This document shows positions 1 to 11,994 of a stretch of 64,000 nt of DNA, piece by piece. Under the pieces are notes generated by a model that saw only the letters and a list, made by a program, of their open reading frames with translations, had not been told where the DNA came from and did not search any database. Source of the stretch: Topomyia yanbarensis (lineage: Eukaryota > Arthropoda > Insecta > Diptera > Culicidae). Made by a program: the position numbers and the translations under genes. Within the stretch, counting starts at the first letter, position 1. Each line of letters starts with the position of its first letter. The DNA is taken from contig NC_080671.1 in the NCBI RefSeq assembly GCF_030247195.1, positions 189,141,725-189,205,724 of the forward strand, given 5' to 3'.

Positions 1-174
1 CGGCTAGATTGACGCGCATTCTTTGCAAAGTTATCATAATATGACGATAAAATCACTAATAGGTTCTCAATGCTGTGATCAGACAATATTCTTCCAAAAA
101 TATTTTGTGCAATATTTAATTAAATTAGTCAGCATAAATTAATTTTTTTCAAACCTATCCTGTAACAATAAAGT

Positions 175-1760
175 CGACGAACTTTTCACAGGTTATTCGC
201 GTTTCTCCATCAACAACAATAGGTTTTTCAGAAGACCCATGAAATACCTGCAACTGTTCCATTGACATCAAGGCGATACTGTAAACCATTTAAAAGCTCT
301 ACAAAAATAATAAAAATATTATTCAACCATAGGGAATAAATAAAAAAAGGAAAAAAGAAAAAGGAACTGATGGGAATCCATCGGCAGCAACTGTAAGCGC
401 AGTGACAATAGTCTAATAAAAATCTATCCCGGCATTCGAAAGGCAAACAGAGATGAACAGCAGCAATCATCATTGATTGATGCTAATCGTCGACAGGTTT
501 TCAGTGGTGATCTTGTGTGGCTTTTTTGTCGGTTGTCACGGTAAAGATTGACAAGCCTGTCTACTCCAAGACACATGCTGGTGAACTCGGGTGATTCGTA
601 GTTATGCTGTCTAAGCTCGACCCTCATCAGCAGAAGACAAAAGTTAAGCCCGTACGATATTAAGCCTGTTCTAATGACCCTGCCACTTCTTGTATTCCGA
701 TCTGTTTACTTCACATCATTGCTTTCACTTGAGTACTATGGCTCCAAATTTCATAACTTTCTCTACCGGGTAATCTCTAGCTAATTGAATGTCGTTAAAA
801 TGTAAAAAAAAATTAAAAAAAATAGTTGAATCATATTTCGGTTGTTCTCATGCAGCTTTTAGATAGTTTACTATATCGTCTTAATGTCGAATGAAAAGTT
901 ATAGGAAATGTTATTGGCATTTTGAAAAACCTGTTGCTGTTGATGGAGAAACGCGAATAACTTGTAAAAAGGTCGTAATAAAACAAAATAATTGTGTTGT
1001 TAAAACAACACAAGAGAACTACTACATTTCAGAAAATTTTTGTTATAAAAATCTATTTAAAATGGCGCATAAAATCATTATCCAAAATAAAATTATATTT
1101 TTGACTGCGAATAGTATGAATTATAAAAATATGTCAAAAGTTGTCGTTAGGAAAACTTTTTTATTGAAAGTTCCTCAATGACCCAAATACACTGAAAAAG
1201 TTTCTTTGCGTCCTTAAATTGATAAACATTAGATTGTTGACATTTTATGATGGAGCAACGCGAATAACTTTTTAAAAGGGCATGATTACATGAATGAATT
1301 GCTTTTGTTGGAGCGAAATTCCAAATATCTTGAAAACTATCGCATTTTGGAAGATTTTTGTTAAATGCATTTTGATTTAAAATGATACTTGGAATTATAT
1401 TCTGTAATAAAATTACAGTTTTGGATATCAATTAGTATGCAATTTAAAAACATGTATTAAGCTATTGTTAGAAAAACTTTTTTACCGATAAGTTCTCCAT
1501 CATGCAATTACATTCAAAATGTTTCATTTCTCGTTAGGTTTTTGTTGACAAAATGTATAAAATTAAAAAAGGGTTTTTTTCCAATTTACATTTTTAATAC
1601 AAATTTTTGTTTTTGTGAAAAATGACACAACATTTTTTTCAGCGCATATTTTTTTCATCCCCTGTAACTTGTTCTCAGATAATTTTGCTGTATGAAAAAG
1701 AGTAATCGAACAAACAAAAATTTTGAAATGATTGCGTTTAGAAACGTCTACGCCCTTTTA
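175..1760. repeat. old dispersed-repeat cluster with a recurring 'GATGGAGAAACGCGAATAAC' module
   Basis: The module occurs three times: inverted at about 175-222, forward at 934-981, and as a diverged forward copy at about 1246-1285. Around the forward copies a second phrase recurs (mutated forms of GTTAGGAAAACTTTTTTA at about 1145 and 1470), so the block has an internal duplication of roughly 300 bp. The part from about 1480 to 1760 matches 23870-24060 (shared phrases GATAAGTTCTCCATCATGCA and TTTTTGTTTTTGTGAAAAAT). Small ORFs here do not match one another between copies. This is seen directly; the element class is unknown to me. It is most likely an old TE-derived repeat. Confidence 0.6.
606..735. 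repeat. dispersed repeat fragment, partner of 20725-20862
   Basis: The stretch shares GCAGAAGACAAAAG followed by diverged but collinear sequence (CCTGTTCT, TGACCCT, TCCGATC, TTGCT) with 20725-20862 in the same orientation. It is a short fragment of an unidentified repeat family embedded in the first repeat cluster. Confidence 0.5.
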
Positions 1761-1799
1761 AAAAATAGCTCTTGACTCAAAATAATCTTATTAACTGTG

Positions 1800-4050
1800 C
1801 AAAATGTTTAGTCTTGCATGCCGGTGTAACCTGTAAAGTCTAAGATGGTCGGTCAAGATTTTAGAAATTTTCAGACGGAATTATTTCTTCGTGGAATTCC
1901 TCTTCTTTCTCCGGCTTAGACAAGGGAACACTTTTCCAAAATACCATTTAGATAGGTCGATAGTTTTTCCATCAATTATTTTGCCTAATTTGAATCTTGA
2001 TTGACTGATATTCTTCTTTTAGAGTTTAATAAATAGAGATGGGGACGAAATTGTACCATACTTTAGCTAGTAAGCCATTGCGTTGTATTTTGCTAAAAAA
2101 GGAGGCAGTTTTAAACCCTACTTCTGGGTCATACACTGACGCATTTGAATTTGAATAGAGACTATTGAAACTTTTCTATAAATTAAACTGATTCTATAGG
2201 AAATATGGCTACGATTTGAGTATGATTAACGATTTCAATAATAGACTTCGAGGCTTTTGGAATAACTTCGCTTACACGCATACTCACTATATGCAATTCT
2301 GCCAATTGCAGAAGGATCAAAATTTCAAGTTTATCAAGTCAGATTGTGATATCGACTACATATGCCTTCTTCAGGGTCTACCGGTAGCCAACTGTTGCTG
2401 GCAATTAAAAGACTTTAGTAAATTTCGCATCGACAATCTTCAATCACCGAGCTGCGTTTGGTTCATCCTTGAATTAAGTCACAACGAGAATAGCAGCATC
2501 GTTTAAGTAGACTTTTATTATCTCACCGTATAGTACTTAGCGACTGAAACAGAGCATGCCTCAACAACAGGCAAAAACTGCCTACAACTGCCGCGCACAT
2601 GTGAAGATAATAATTTACGGTTTGACACCCGACATAAACGGTGAAAAAGCGATCCACTACAAACAACGCGAAAAATTCGCACGAGACTCAAAAGGAACGC
2701 GAACAATTCTGCATCGATAATGCAATAAAAATTGCGAAAATCGCTGCAGAAGGTGCGCTCCAACATAACGTGGATATCAAAAGTTCACCCAGAGAGCTTA
2801 TGTGTATGAATAAATTAACGCACAGCACGAGTCTCTAGAGTACGGTGGTCGAATTTTTGTATTCCCTTGTATAAAACGGCTCTTGTTCAGTTAAGACATT
2901 TTTACCATTCATCGCAAATTGAACTGTCGCTGAAACTAGCAGAGCACCGCCGGCTTGTCACAAACCTGTGTACCACTGACTGCTGCTACTACGAGGCCAA
3001 TGAAGAGCAACTGCGATTTTAGTGCGCTGATAGCTCCAGGTGCAAGAGAGCTGCAGGCTGCATCGCGACTAGGCCTAGAGACCCTGGCCCATTCGACGTG
3101 ATTGCCACCTAGCAATCGGAGCGAAGAGTTGCAGTTGTCGTATAGAAAACCAACTGCTTGTCACTTTTTGCATAATAAGGTGACAAATGTGCAATTAAGC
3201 CACTCGGTGGTAATGAAAAGGACGACAGGTGCGAGGATCCAGTTTTGTGAATCATTTCTTTCGGAATTAAGCTGTAGTTGAAATTAAGATTTCAAAAAGA
3301 CAGACAGCTTCACACACGGGACGTTCTATCTCCAGTGACTGGGATACAGTTAAACAGTTAGCTGTTGCGGATTTCTATATATTTCTATAGTTCACAGGTC
3401 AATCTACATGCGTTCAACTCGCGGAACTAGCAGACGAACGGTGGAAACAATGCTATCTAAAAGTGTGATTGGAATGTTCCGTGGGGCTCATATTTCTTTG
3501 TGTTGAAAGGTACTGTTCCGTAAACATGCTGTGCAGACCAAGTGGAACTACAGAGTAATAGTTTGATTGCTCACTTTTGATTTGACCAGAATGAAAGAAC
3601 AACTACAAAATATCTTTGCATTGAAGTTGTTCTAGAATTCTGTTCAACACTAGCTCGGAAGAAAAAAACGAAAACTACAATTTCGGGATTCCTAAAAATT
3701 ACGTGATGAAGAAATTTTTGAAATAGATTGGAATGGGGCTTCAAAGTTTAAAATCAATGAAAATTGCCGCTAAGCCATGTATAAAATGTTTATAGCATCG
3801 AAACAATGTTTTAGCTTAATCAGACATCATTAGGGATGCTGTGCTCGAAAGTTTTAATTAATATAATGCAAAGGAGTGGTACTTGTAATGATGAAAAATG
3901 AAAATTTTGTTTCGATGCAAATTTACTATAAATAGAATGAAACGTCGAGATTTAGTGCCAAAACAAACAAAACCCGAAAAAATCATTTGAAAAAATTTTC
4001 GTCCTTAGAATTGAAAAAACAATCTTCGTGAATTTGAAAAAAATCATTTC
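1800..4050. other. no gene or clear element recognised
   Basis: Only short overlapping ORFs of under 100 aa occur, with no recognisable domain. The part from about 2520 to 3500 is richer in GC than its surroundings and shows no repeat of itself in the window, so it may be single-copy. A TATAAAA at 2870 has no initiator at the usual distance and no ORF behind it. Confidence 0.4.
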
Positions 4051-4137
4051 TTGGTACATTTTTTCAAAGTCTTACTTGTATGTGTTAATTTTTTTGAACA
4101 TTTCTTTGACCGTCAAATTATTTTAACGAACTTGACT

Positions 4138-4326
4138 GCAACGCAGAACAATTCCAACGATTACCAGGAGTTTGGGGTTCCTATTAAACTTTCGCGAAGA
4201 TATAAAGAAATCGAACGAATCTCCGAAACCGATTAAATTGCATTAAATCGAAAAAAACTTCCAACAGACTGGACTGATGAGCACAACGAATCCAAATAAT
4301 ACCAGGGGATTGGGGTTACCACTAAA
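4138..4326 (+). repeat. imperfect direct duplication
   Basis: Sequence at 4138-4187 is repeated in diverged form at about 4270-4326: both contain ACCAGG followed by GTTTGGGGTT or GATTGGGGTT, then CCTATTAAA or ACCACTAAAG. The 61-aa ORF over the first copy has no partner in the second and is probably not coding. Confidence 0.5.
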
Positions 4327-4649
4327 GATTTTTTTTCCGAGAGTTGTCCTACTGGAGTTGTAGAGCTAGGTTCTCAGAAGGGTTCCCCGACAGAATCACT
4401 CAATGTCGCTCACTAAAACACTGTAGCCGGCTGTGATTCTGAATATGATATTGATTGTACGGTTCATATATGTTCGGGCGTAGGGATTTCGCGAGCGTGT
4501 GTATCATCGCGAAAGGCTCGAGCGTTTGCGTGTGCTGAAGTGTACGTAACTTCACGTGTATAAATACTATTTTATGATTGTGTGCCTTTTCGCATATTCG
4601 CATGTGTTCTTAGATGATCGCGCGCGGACAGTGAATCTAATACCTAATT

Positions 4650-4980
4650 TTTGGTGGGCGGTTCAGATGCTAGATGGAAGCGAAATCTTCCATATCACTA
4701 AAGTTCCCGGTTATGTCGCTATGGAAGGTGTTGTCTAGTGGCACAAATCAAATCCCCGACTATGTACGGGGAACGGCACAAATCCCCGACTATGTACGGG
4801 GAACGTGCCATTTGAGCCAATATATTTTGATTCTGATTCCTGAATGTATGGACCTAAGTTGCTAGAACGGAGGGTAATGATTTCCGGAAGTGACCGATTC
4901 ATGATCGCACGAGCGCTGGAGATTATAGGTTCACGCTTGAGACCGCGTTTGAATGTTTGTAAGTGTTCTAATTTTATAAC
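4650..4980 (+). repeat. dispersed repeat, copy 1 of a local direct pair
   Basis: The stretch matches 5540-5760 in the same orientation. Shared phrases are GTTATGTCGC or TTATGTCGCC, GGTGTTGTCTAGTGG or CGTGTTGTTTAGTGG, ACTTCCGGA and GAGACCGCGTTTG. Copy 1 is longer because of the 4741-4805 minisatellite. The preceding 4480-4620 and 5100-5230 segments also resemble each other (TTCGCGTGTATA-like ends). The family is unknown to me. Confidence 0.6.
4741..4805 (+). repeat. two-unit minisatellite (35 + 30 bp) with a palindromic core
   Basis: The units GCACAAATC...GGGGAACG run head to tail at 4741-4775 and 4776-4805. The first has five extra bases (AAATC slippage). Each contains CCCCG and CGGGG separated by ACTATGTA, so each can form a short hairpin. 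Confidence 0.85.
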
Positions 4981-5539
4981 TGATTCGCTCTAGAATACCT
5001 CCCCGTCTTTCAATTTCATTGCTTTCGTTTCTTTGCCGAAAATATCCAACAAATTCAATACAGTAGAACCGTGCGGCAGTTAAAACATAGTAACAATGTT
5101 TATAAGTGCTGAAACGTTCATATTATCACTGGAATGTTAGCATGTCTGCGAGAACGCGTCAGCATTTGTATGTTAACGTGTTTGTCGCCTGAATGTGACT
5201 TCGCGTGTATACATATGTATATGTAAAATTTCTTTTAACGGTTTTGTCAGTTTTTTGATAAAGAATTGAACGAATTTTAATATTTTTCCGACGTTTCGAT
5301 GCTTTTTGGCATCATGTTTAGGGGAAACTAGTTTATAATTAGTGATTAGTCTGGTTTTGGGTTGATACATAGTTCTTGTACTTACAATATAGTTCGTACT
5401 TTGACTGAATGCTTTGATAATCTGAATGTCTGAGATATTGTTTGTTGTTGTTTGACAAAGCCGTTAAAAGAAATTTTATAATACCGTAACAGTCGAAATC
5501 TTCATTTGCATTCCATATGTATATGTATATATAAATTCG

Positions 5540-5760
5540 ATTTTTATGTCGCCATGGAACGTGTTGTTTAGTGGATATAAGCGTCAACTTTTTGTTTGGT
5601 CCACTTGAAGGCATTGGACCTATGCTACTAGGACCGAGGATAGGGACTTCCGGACGTAACCAAATCATAATCGCGCGAACAAGGGCATTTGGAGGTTCGC
5701 TCCTGAGACCGCGTTTGTGAATTTATAAATGCTAAACCGATCACTTAACCCTGTTATCCT
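5540..5760 (+). repeat. dispersed repeat, copy 2 of a local direct pair
   Basis: This is the diverged partner of 4650-4980. It lacks the minisatellite and has a different 40-bp stretch in its place. It ends close to TTAACCCTGTTATCC. Confidence 0.55.
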
Positions 5761-6067
5761 GTGTGGTCCAGTTAAACCTTACTTTTGTTTTTGTAAATCG
5801 TGATTGTTGAAGTCTTCTCACTAATGTGGCATTTGATGTGTTTCATTTATTTTATCCAACTCGGTCAACCTACCCCAGCCCTCCACTCCGCCTTTGATTG
5901 TTAATAACTTTTTCCCTGATTTTGATTTATGAATGAAACAATTCACATATGAGTTGTATCTTCATGACAGCGCAAACCGTTTATCAAAAAGTCTAACCAG
6001 AATGAGTGTAGAACTTCCGAAAGCAAAACTAGACCAACCAGCCCCGATCTTCCCTACGCTTGGAAGT

Positions 6068-6560
6068 TCCATTTTATACCGCTTGTTTTGAACATAACAC
6101 TCGGGGAGTCTCGGTTTGACTGATAATTGTCCCTGTTTGTTATTAACGGGTTATTTCATGTGTAAGTGTAAATATATGTGTGAAATATATGTTTAAATTC
6201 TACAGATAGGAACATACTTTGTTCAGCAAAAATATGTGTTTTATCGCAGCAAAGAACTTTTCAAAAGATATGAAGAACGTTAGAGAATGGCGAATAAAGT
6301 TATCAAGAAAAGCTAAGTTTTAAGGGATCTTCCATAAGAAATAATCAGAGTCAAACAATGCTTTCAGCAATTTTGTTCGCACAACCTACAACTTTACTGA
6401 AGACTTAAAGTATCTATCAAAATTACTATTGATATTAAATTTTGTATTTAACTTGTAGGTGAATTGATTACTGAACTGTGTATTCCAGTTGAAGCACAAT
6501 CATAAAGGCAACAACTTCCCCAAACAAACTATACTGTTAAAGTCTCGATAAACATATGAT
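6068..6560 (+). repeat. repeat family 'ATTATGGGG', copy 1
   Basis: The copy shares GAACATAACACTCGGGGAG, GCAAAAATATGTGTTT, GGTGAATT.ATCACTGAACTG and CAACTTC.CC.AACAAACTATAC with 7016-7610 in direct orientation. The same family, more diverged, recurs at 13640-14175 and 44950-45430. No conserved open frame runs through the copies. It is a TE-derived repeat of unknown class. Confidence 0.65.
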
Positions 6561-6752
6561 AACAGCTTAAAAGCCTTAAACCAAATTTCTGACAAACCTT
6601 TACTCGCCAATCACAGATGTTGGTAGTAAACAAAAGAGAGAAGTTTTCTCTTTCATTAACTGCTATGAACTGTGTTTGGCCAGTAAATTAAAATGGAGCT
6701 TGATTAACGTCAACTGTTCACAATGTGGATTCTGTCGTGACTGAGGCTCGGG

Positions 6753-6833
6753 GATGGCTAAAAAAAGCATGAAACGAGTTTTAGAAGACGCCAAAGCTCT
6801 TCTAGCGGAAGAAAAAACTTTGAAGATGACGTA
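6753..6833 (+). other. 26-codon coding-like ORF, unrecognised
   Basis: ATG GCT opens a short lysine- and glutamate-rich frame (begins MAKKSMKRVLEDAKALLAEE) that stops at TAG before an A-rich stretch. It has coding-like composition amid AT-rich noise, but nothing upstream continues it. It could be the tail of a decayed TE protein or chance. Confidence 0.15.
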
Positions 6834-7015
6834 GAAAACGATTATTAAAAATAAATTTATTTATCTAATTTATAATGCAAATATGACATTATTAAACACA
6901 TCCAAAATTGCAATTTGATTTTTGAAAGGCAAACCATATGTATTGCATGTTATAGGCGACCGTGTTCTATGCAATTTACCATAAAACATGAAGCTGTTTG
7001 TCGCAGTGCGCTTGA

Positions 7016-7610
7016 ATATTTCATTTTATACCACTGCGATGACATATTGTATTGAACATAACACTCGGGGAGAATCGCGTCGACTAACAATCGGGCCATT
7101 ATATGAAAGTAAAAAGCTAGTACTTTCAGTATGTTATGATGTTGTTTGCTCCTTTTTGCTCCTTAACGAATTATTGAAGGTGGAAGTTACCCCAAAAATA
7201 TCGTAAAATTTGGAATATCTTTTTGAATTCAACAGATAGAAAGTAACTATGTTAAGCAAAAATATGTGTTTCAATACCGCAAACAACTTTGTGGAGGATT
7301 TCAAGAAGATACGAGAATGTCTAAAAAAGTTATCATGAAAAAACTAATTTTAAGGGGTCTTTCATATAATATGTTCCATAACTCGTAAACTATTGAAGCT
7401 AGATATATAGGGACTCTTTAGAAATTTCTTTTGAAGTAACATTTTCTACAACTTTGTCGAAGACACAAAATCTCTATCTCAATTAGTTCGGAAAATAAAT
7501 TTCGTGTATCACTTATAGGTGAATTAATCACTGAACTGTATACTCCTGTGGATATGCGATCATAAGAACAACAACTTCTCCGAACAAACTATACCTCTAA
7601 AGTCAACGGT
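7016..7610 (+). repeat. repeat family 'ATTATGGGG', copy 2
   Basis: This is the second, longer copy of the repeat at 6068-6560. It retains the middle part that copy 1 has lost (ATAACTCGTAAACTATTGAAG and TCTACAACTTTG), which is also seen in the 13.6-14.2 and 45 kb copies. The two ORFs here (72 and 88 aa) are not conserved between copies. Confidence 0.65.
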
Positions 7611-7929
7611 TTAGACGCTATTAATTTTGAGCACGAAAACGACGTTTTAAAACACTGTGGAATGGTTGAAAATGGAATGTAAAAGCATTTTCTCGGACTT
7701 ATTCAGTTCCTTGACTACGTACGATTTTTCTGAATTTCGCATAAAATATGATAAATTCTTTGAATTTGGTAGCATTTCCGCGAGCGCGATGCCATTAATA
7801 ATTCTTTCCCGACCAGGATTACATATTGTTTTTCTATTCCTTTATTTTTTGGTCGCTAAACGGATATTTAAATATATTTGGAAAGGCGATAAAATTTTAA
7901 TTACATTTTATGACAACATATGAGCTTAA

Positions 7930-9100
7930 AGATATATTAAGCTTAGTTCCCTGTTATACCTTAATCCTTGAACCACGCCAATATGTTGAATACTAATTGC
8001 TCGCACAAGTTTCACAAAAGAAGTATAGAGGAAAAAAGGCTCGTTTAGCTGCGTTTGTCCAGTTCTGTAAGTCATATGAGTCTCCATCAAATACGCTACG
8101 TGTACTTCATCTGAATCTCACCCATTCCATTTAAAACTTAGTATCTCCGAGAATGTAATGAATTCAGCACTCACAATTTATGTGCATAATAATTGAAAAT
8201 CAATTAGTAAAAGTCGTGTTATCATTGCTCTAGATAGTGTACCTTAAAAGTTACTAACATCATTTTTGGTCTTCAGAAAAATTCTTTAAATTTTACCGGT
8301 TACTTCGAAGTTAGTAATACTTCTCTGATATTTGTGAGACATACCGTACATAAAGCATGCAAAAGTTTTTCGTCAAACTTTCCTAATTTTGTGAAGTTAA
8401 CTGTAAGTTCCAGAAATTAACTTGAGGTTCGTTGTAGTTTATTTGTTTGAAGAAATATTTTAAAACTTGAAGACACCCCTTGATGTTTGAATTTTTTTCC
8501 ATAAATCCTTTAAATACTATTGAAATTTCGTGAACTTTCAGAAGTTCTAAAGATTTCGATCGTAGAATTTTTTGAAGTTCTCAGAATTATCCCGAGTTTG
8601 GCAAAAAAATGAGTGAATATCGTGAACACTCTGCTGTTTATGTAAAATGTCTGAGAGCATGAAAATTCTCTGACGTTTGAAGTAATTTCCTAAATTTTAT
8701 GCAACCGGCGAATTGTCATCCTTAAAGCTCATTGAGGTTCTCTGATGTTTGACAAAAAAGAGTATGAATGATAAGAATAACGTACAAATTGTCTGAAGTT
8801 CTAAGGATTTCCTTGTAAGTTAGCAAGCTCCCAAAAATTTATAAGACTTTCAAGATACTTGTAGGACGTCCCTAAAGCTCGTAGGAATCTTTTCACACTA
8901 GGTAGAATTTAATGATGCATTTATGGTTTACTTGAACGTTGGAATACTTTGCTGGAGTTTGCAGAACTACTCTGAGTAGCACAGAGCCCTTGACATAACC
9001 TCTCTAAAGCATGCAGAAATAACATGGAACCCGTGAAACTTCTATTAATTGTGTCGCATTTTGTTGAAGTTTACAAATCAAACAAAAAAAAATTGTTGGT
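7930..9100. other. gene-free AT-rich stretch with degenerate 'GAAGTTCT' phrases
   Basis: Phrases such as GAAGTTCTAAAGATTTC, GAAGTTCTCAGAATT, GAGGTTCTCTGATGTTT and GAAGTTCTAAGGATTTC recur at irregular spacing between about 8365 and 8900. This looks like a heavily decayed tandem repeat. No ORF of note is present. Confidence 0.4.
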
Positions 9101-9103
9101 AGG

Positions 9104-9223
9104 TGTACGTACTAACGAGGCAAAATGTACGTACTACCGAGGGTACGTACTATCGAGGGTACGTACTAAAGAGGGTACTTACTATCGAGGGTACGTACTA
9201 AAGAGGGTACGTACTATCGAGGT
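9104..9223 (+). repeat. 16-bp minisatellite, about 7 units with a 32-bp higher-order period
   Basis: Units read GTACGTACTANNGAGG. In the last five units the variable dinucleotide region alternates ATC / AAA / ATC / AAA / ATC, giving a 32-bp second-order period. The core GTACGTAC is self-complementary. A 6-bp interruption follows the first unit. The apparent 71-aa ORF across it is only an artefact of the repeat. Confidence 0.9.
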
Positions 9224-9239
9224 ATACCTTGTGTTTTAG

Positions 9240-11480
9240 CTCGTTTATTGCTGTGAAATTGAGATTCTTGTAGGCATAGGGAAAGGACTCTGAATGTCTT
9301 GAACCTTTCCTGGTGAGAATTGGAGAATTGCGTAACTATTTGAATATAAAAACCTGCGAAACAAAGTTCAAGCAGAACAGTAGCTAGATATCTTTGAAGT
9401 TAGGTATGATTTAGTACAAAAATAAAAGAAGTAGCAAGGAAAGCAATTTAAATTTTGCAGCCGAAGCAGAGTGATTCAATATCCTGTATTATCTGTTGCC
9501 CGGCGAGTGGTGTGATTAGTAGGTACTTGAGACTCTTATTTGTTAATCCAATTTGTTTTAGCCATTTCTTGAGGAATTTCTTCCCATTCACACTGATCAC
9601 CACCTATACCTGATTGAAGGGTGAAAAATGGTTTCAGTGATTAATGGTTGCACGGTGATCGTCAGGTCACAAGATTGAATAGTGAAATGGTCGTTTCGAT
9701 TGTTGAGCTTTCTTCATTCCTTTTGTTTTTAGCTGACAGCTCTCATGCTGTTGAACAACTGAGCATTGATTTATTTCTGTTGTGACCTACTGATATGTGA
9801 ACCTGGTTGATATAACATGACAAGTTGGGAGACATGCTCATTGGATGAATAATAGTTTATGGAAATGAGAAAAAATCTTTATCAGATTTAGTTTTTTATG
9901 TTTTTCTTTACTTTTTGTTCGGATCGGTGTAACCTAAAATTGAAAAAAGTGTTTGATTATGTGCGAAAATAACATCAGTTGGTTCAATGGTGCCGAGGTA
10001 AGGCGCTGATTTCACGCACCAGCCGTCATTGTAAGTCTCATTCAAAGTTCTAGCTCCGTTATTTGGGTTGGTCTTAATATTTATTGACTTCAAAACGAGA
10101 ATTACCTACAAACCTGACAAGAATGCCGACTACTGACTAATCTGAAAGAGTTGATTTGAGCCGATATAGAATTCTATGCATTGTTGTTGAGTGATATTGA
10201 TAAAAGGAAACTCATTTATGCGAAAGAAATATGAAAGGTCGCAATCACGTTTAAAAGTACATAAAATGGGCGCGTGTCGCATTGACAGTATGATAAACTG
10301 TTGCAATTTGTAAATTTCCCGTACGCGAGTATGGTGCTCGCGTGCCGGACATATTTCCCCTGTAAACTGTTGTCAATTACTTCCCCGCTAATGATTCAGT
10401 ATAGTTTGTCGCCTATCAGTATGTAATGAACTTCGAAGCTCCCGCAAGTCGAGCACATAAATCAAAACATCCGCGTTCACAACAATCGAAAGTGGGTAGT
10501 CCTCTATGCGTAGTTAAGATACCAAAACAGGACCTTTTATGTTTGCCATGGATGATGCTCTCATGTTTCAAGCAAAGATACCCCTTTTCCGAGCGATTGA
10601 AATAAAATCTGGTCCTGTCAGTCCTGTTTGACAACACGTACGAAGATATTATGCTGATATTATTTTAGTTATAATACAATCTGGGGTGGAAACTTTTGTA
10701 TTTCTTTTTTTATATAATAAGGCGAAGAAATCGGTGGCCCATTCATAAACTGACAAATTTTGAAGGAATCGATTTTTGGGTAGATATACTTCTGTAATTT
10801 CACAGTGATGAAATGCGCGACCTCATTCGTTAAAATAGCCAACGAAGGATCGCAAAAAGGAGACACTTGGGGTTTTTATTTTTCTGGGTTATGGGTTAAC
10901 TTCTTGTTTTGAAACCAAGTTCGGGAGAAATTTGCTTGCGGTTTTGAACAGCAATTTCTTTGACTTAATAAGATTGGCGCTCCACATCAGTGGGTTTTTT
11001 ACGAGGTTATCTCGGGAGGAGAATTTGTGCTCTTCCTTAATTTTTGGAAAGGACAGAAGTCCAATCCACGATGAGGGCATCATTTTCATTTTGACAGTAG
11101 CTGCGGGTGTGCCTGTCTGCCTGCCTGTCTGCAATAATCCTCTGGCGAGAATTTGACAATGTTCCACAAGGTTTGGTTTTATTTCAGATGAAACCTCTGT
11201 GAACCACTCCGATGAAAATTGAAGTTTCGATTCCATTATAAGCTTTCAGAATCAGAACTTCTGCTCTAACGGGACGACAACCGTTAGCAGTCTTTTTATG
11301 CGATCATAAGTAATGTTTGCTTTGTTGGACTTAACGTCTGCATGGCCGTCATGACGACTGTCATGTACTGAAGAGAGGAACGCGAAACGTTAAAAACTAT
11401 TTCAAAATATAGAGTATTTACCGGAACATAAATCTGTATAAAGTAATAAGAAATACATTACATTCAGATTCCATATATTA
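9240..11480. other. no gene or clear element recognised
   Basis: The stretch has short ORFs only. The longest is 115 aa on the minus strand at 10889-11236, which overlaps a 74-aa plus-strand ORF and has no recognisable domain. I see no copy of this stretch elsewhere in the window, so it may be single-copy mosquito DNA. A (CCTGTCTG)n-like tract lies near 11115-11132. Confidence 0.35.
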
Positions 11481-11604
11481 TTAACCCTCCGGAACTCGCG
11501 CAAATGGCCCACTAAACGAGCTGTCGCTGGCGCGTTAAGACGATTTCGCTAGATTTTTAGAGCAGCGTGCACTCAGTTCACTAGCGCGACTTCCGGAAGG
11601 TTAA
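11481..11604. mobile_element. 124-bp TTAA-flanked palindromic MITE (piggyBac-like)
   Basis: Left end TTAACCCTCCGGAACTCGCG and the reverse complement of the right end TTAACCTTCCGGAAGTCGCG match at 18 of 20 bases. TTAA at both outer edges is the target-site duplication typical of piggyBac-type elements (established knowledge). The interior is GC-rich compared with its surroundings and has no coding capacity. Confidence 0.75.
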
Positions 11605-11899
11605 CATAACTCGATTTTATAACAATTCAAACATAAAACTTATGTGTGCGCATGAACGATTTGTAGGTACATAAAACATTTGTGTTAGCTTGATACATTG
11701 AGCATTCTTTTTATTATAAATTTTAAGTGCGTAAAGCAAATAGAATTTACGGTTGAATTTGTATCAGTGTATGCAATTATTGGACATATCTCAAAATGGA
11801 CCTTAGAGATAAAAAAAGATCAGGATACCAGTTGGAATAACGTTATTTTAAAATGCAGCGACAAACCATTATAACTTCTAGATAGACGTGAGTGGCTTA

Positions 11900-11994
11900 T
11901 ACTATGTTCACACTACGAGTTAAAACGTGTTTTAACGCTATCTTGACATTTTTCTTGTTGCTAATTATTATAACTCTGTAGTGTTCACATAGTA
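11900..11994 (+). mobile_element. 95-bp TTA-flanked MITE, copy 1
   Basis: The ends TACTATGTTCACACTACGAG and CTGTAGTGTTCACATAGTA are inverted repeats, with TTA on both outside edges. The interior (GTTAAAACGTGTTTTAACGC, TTGTTGCTAATTATTATAAC) matches 14939-15046 in inverted orientation. Two copies with the same ends and flanks make a non-autonomous DNA transposon very likely; the superfamily is not determined. Confidence 0.8.

Noticed and set aside
2870..2892. Core promoter (TATAAAA with TTCAGTT)
   Set aside because: The spacing to the initiator-like word is about 19 bp instead of about 30, and no coding frame follows.
9104..9223. CRISPR-like array
   Set aside because: Units are contiguous 16-mers without spacers, and the DNA is eukaryotic.
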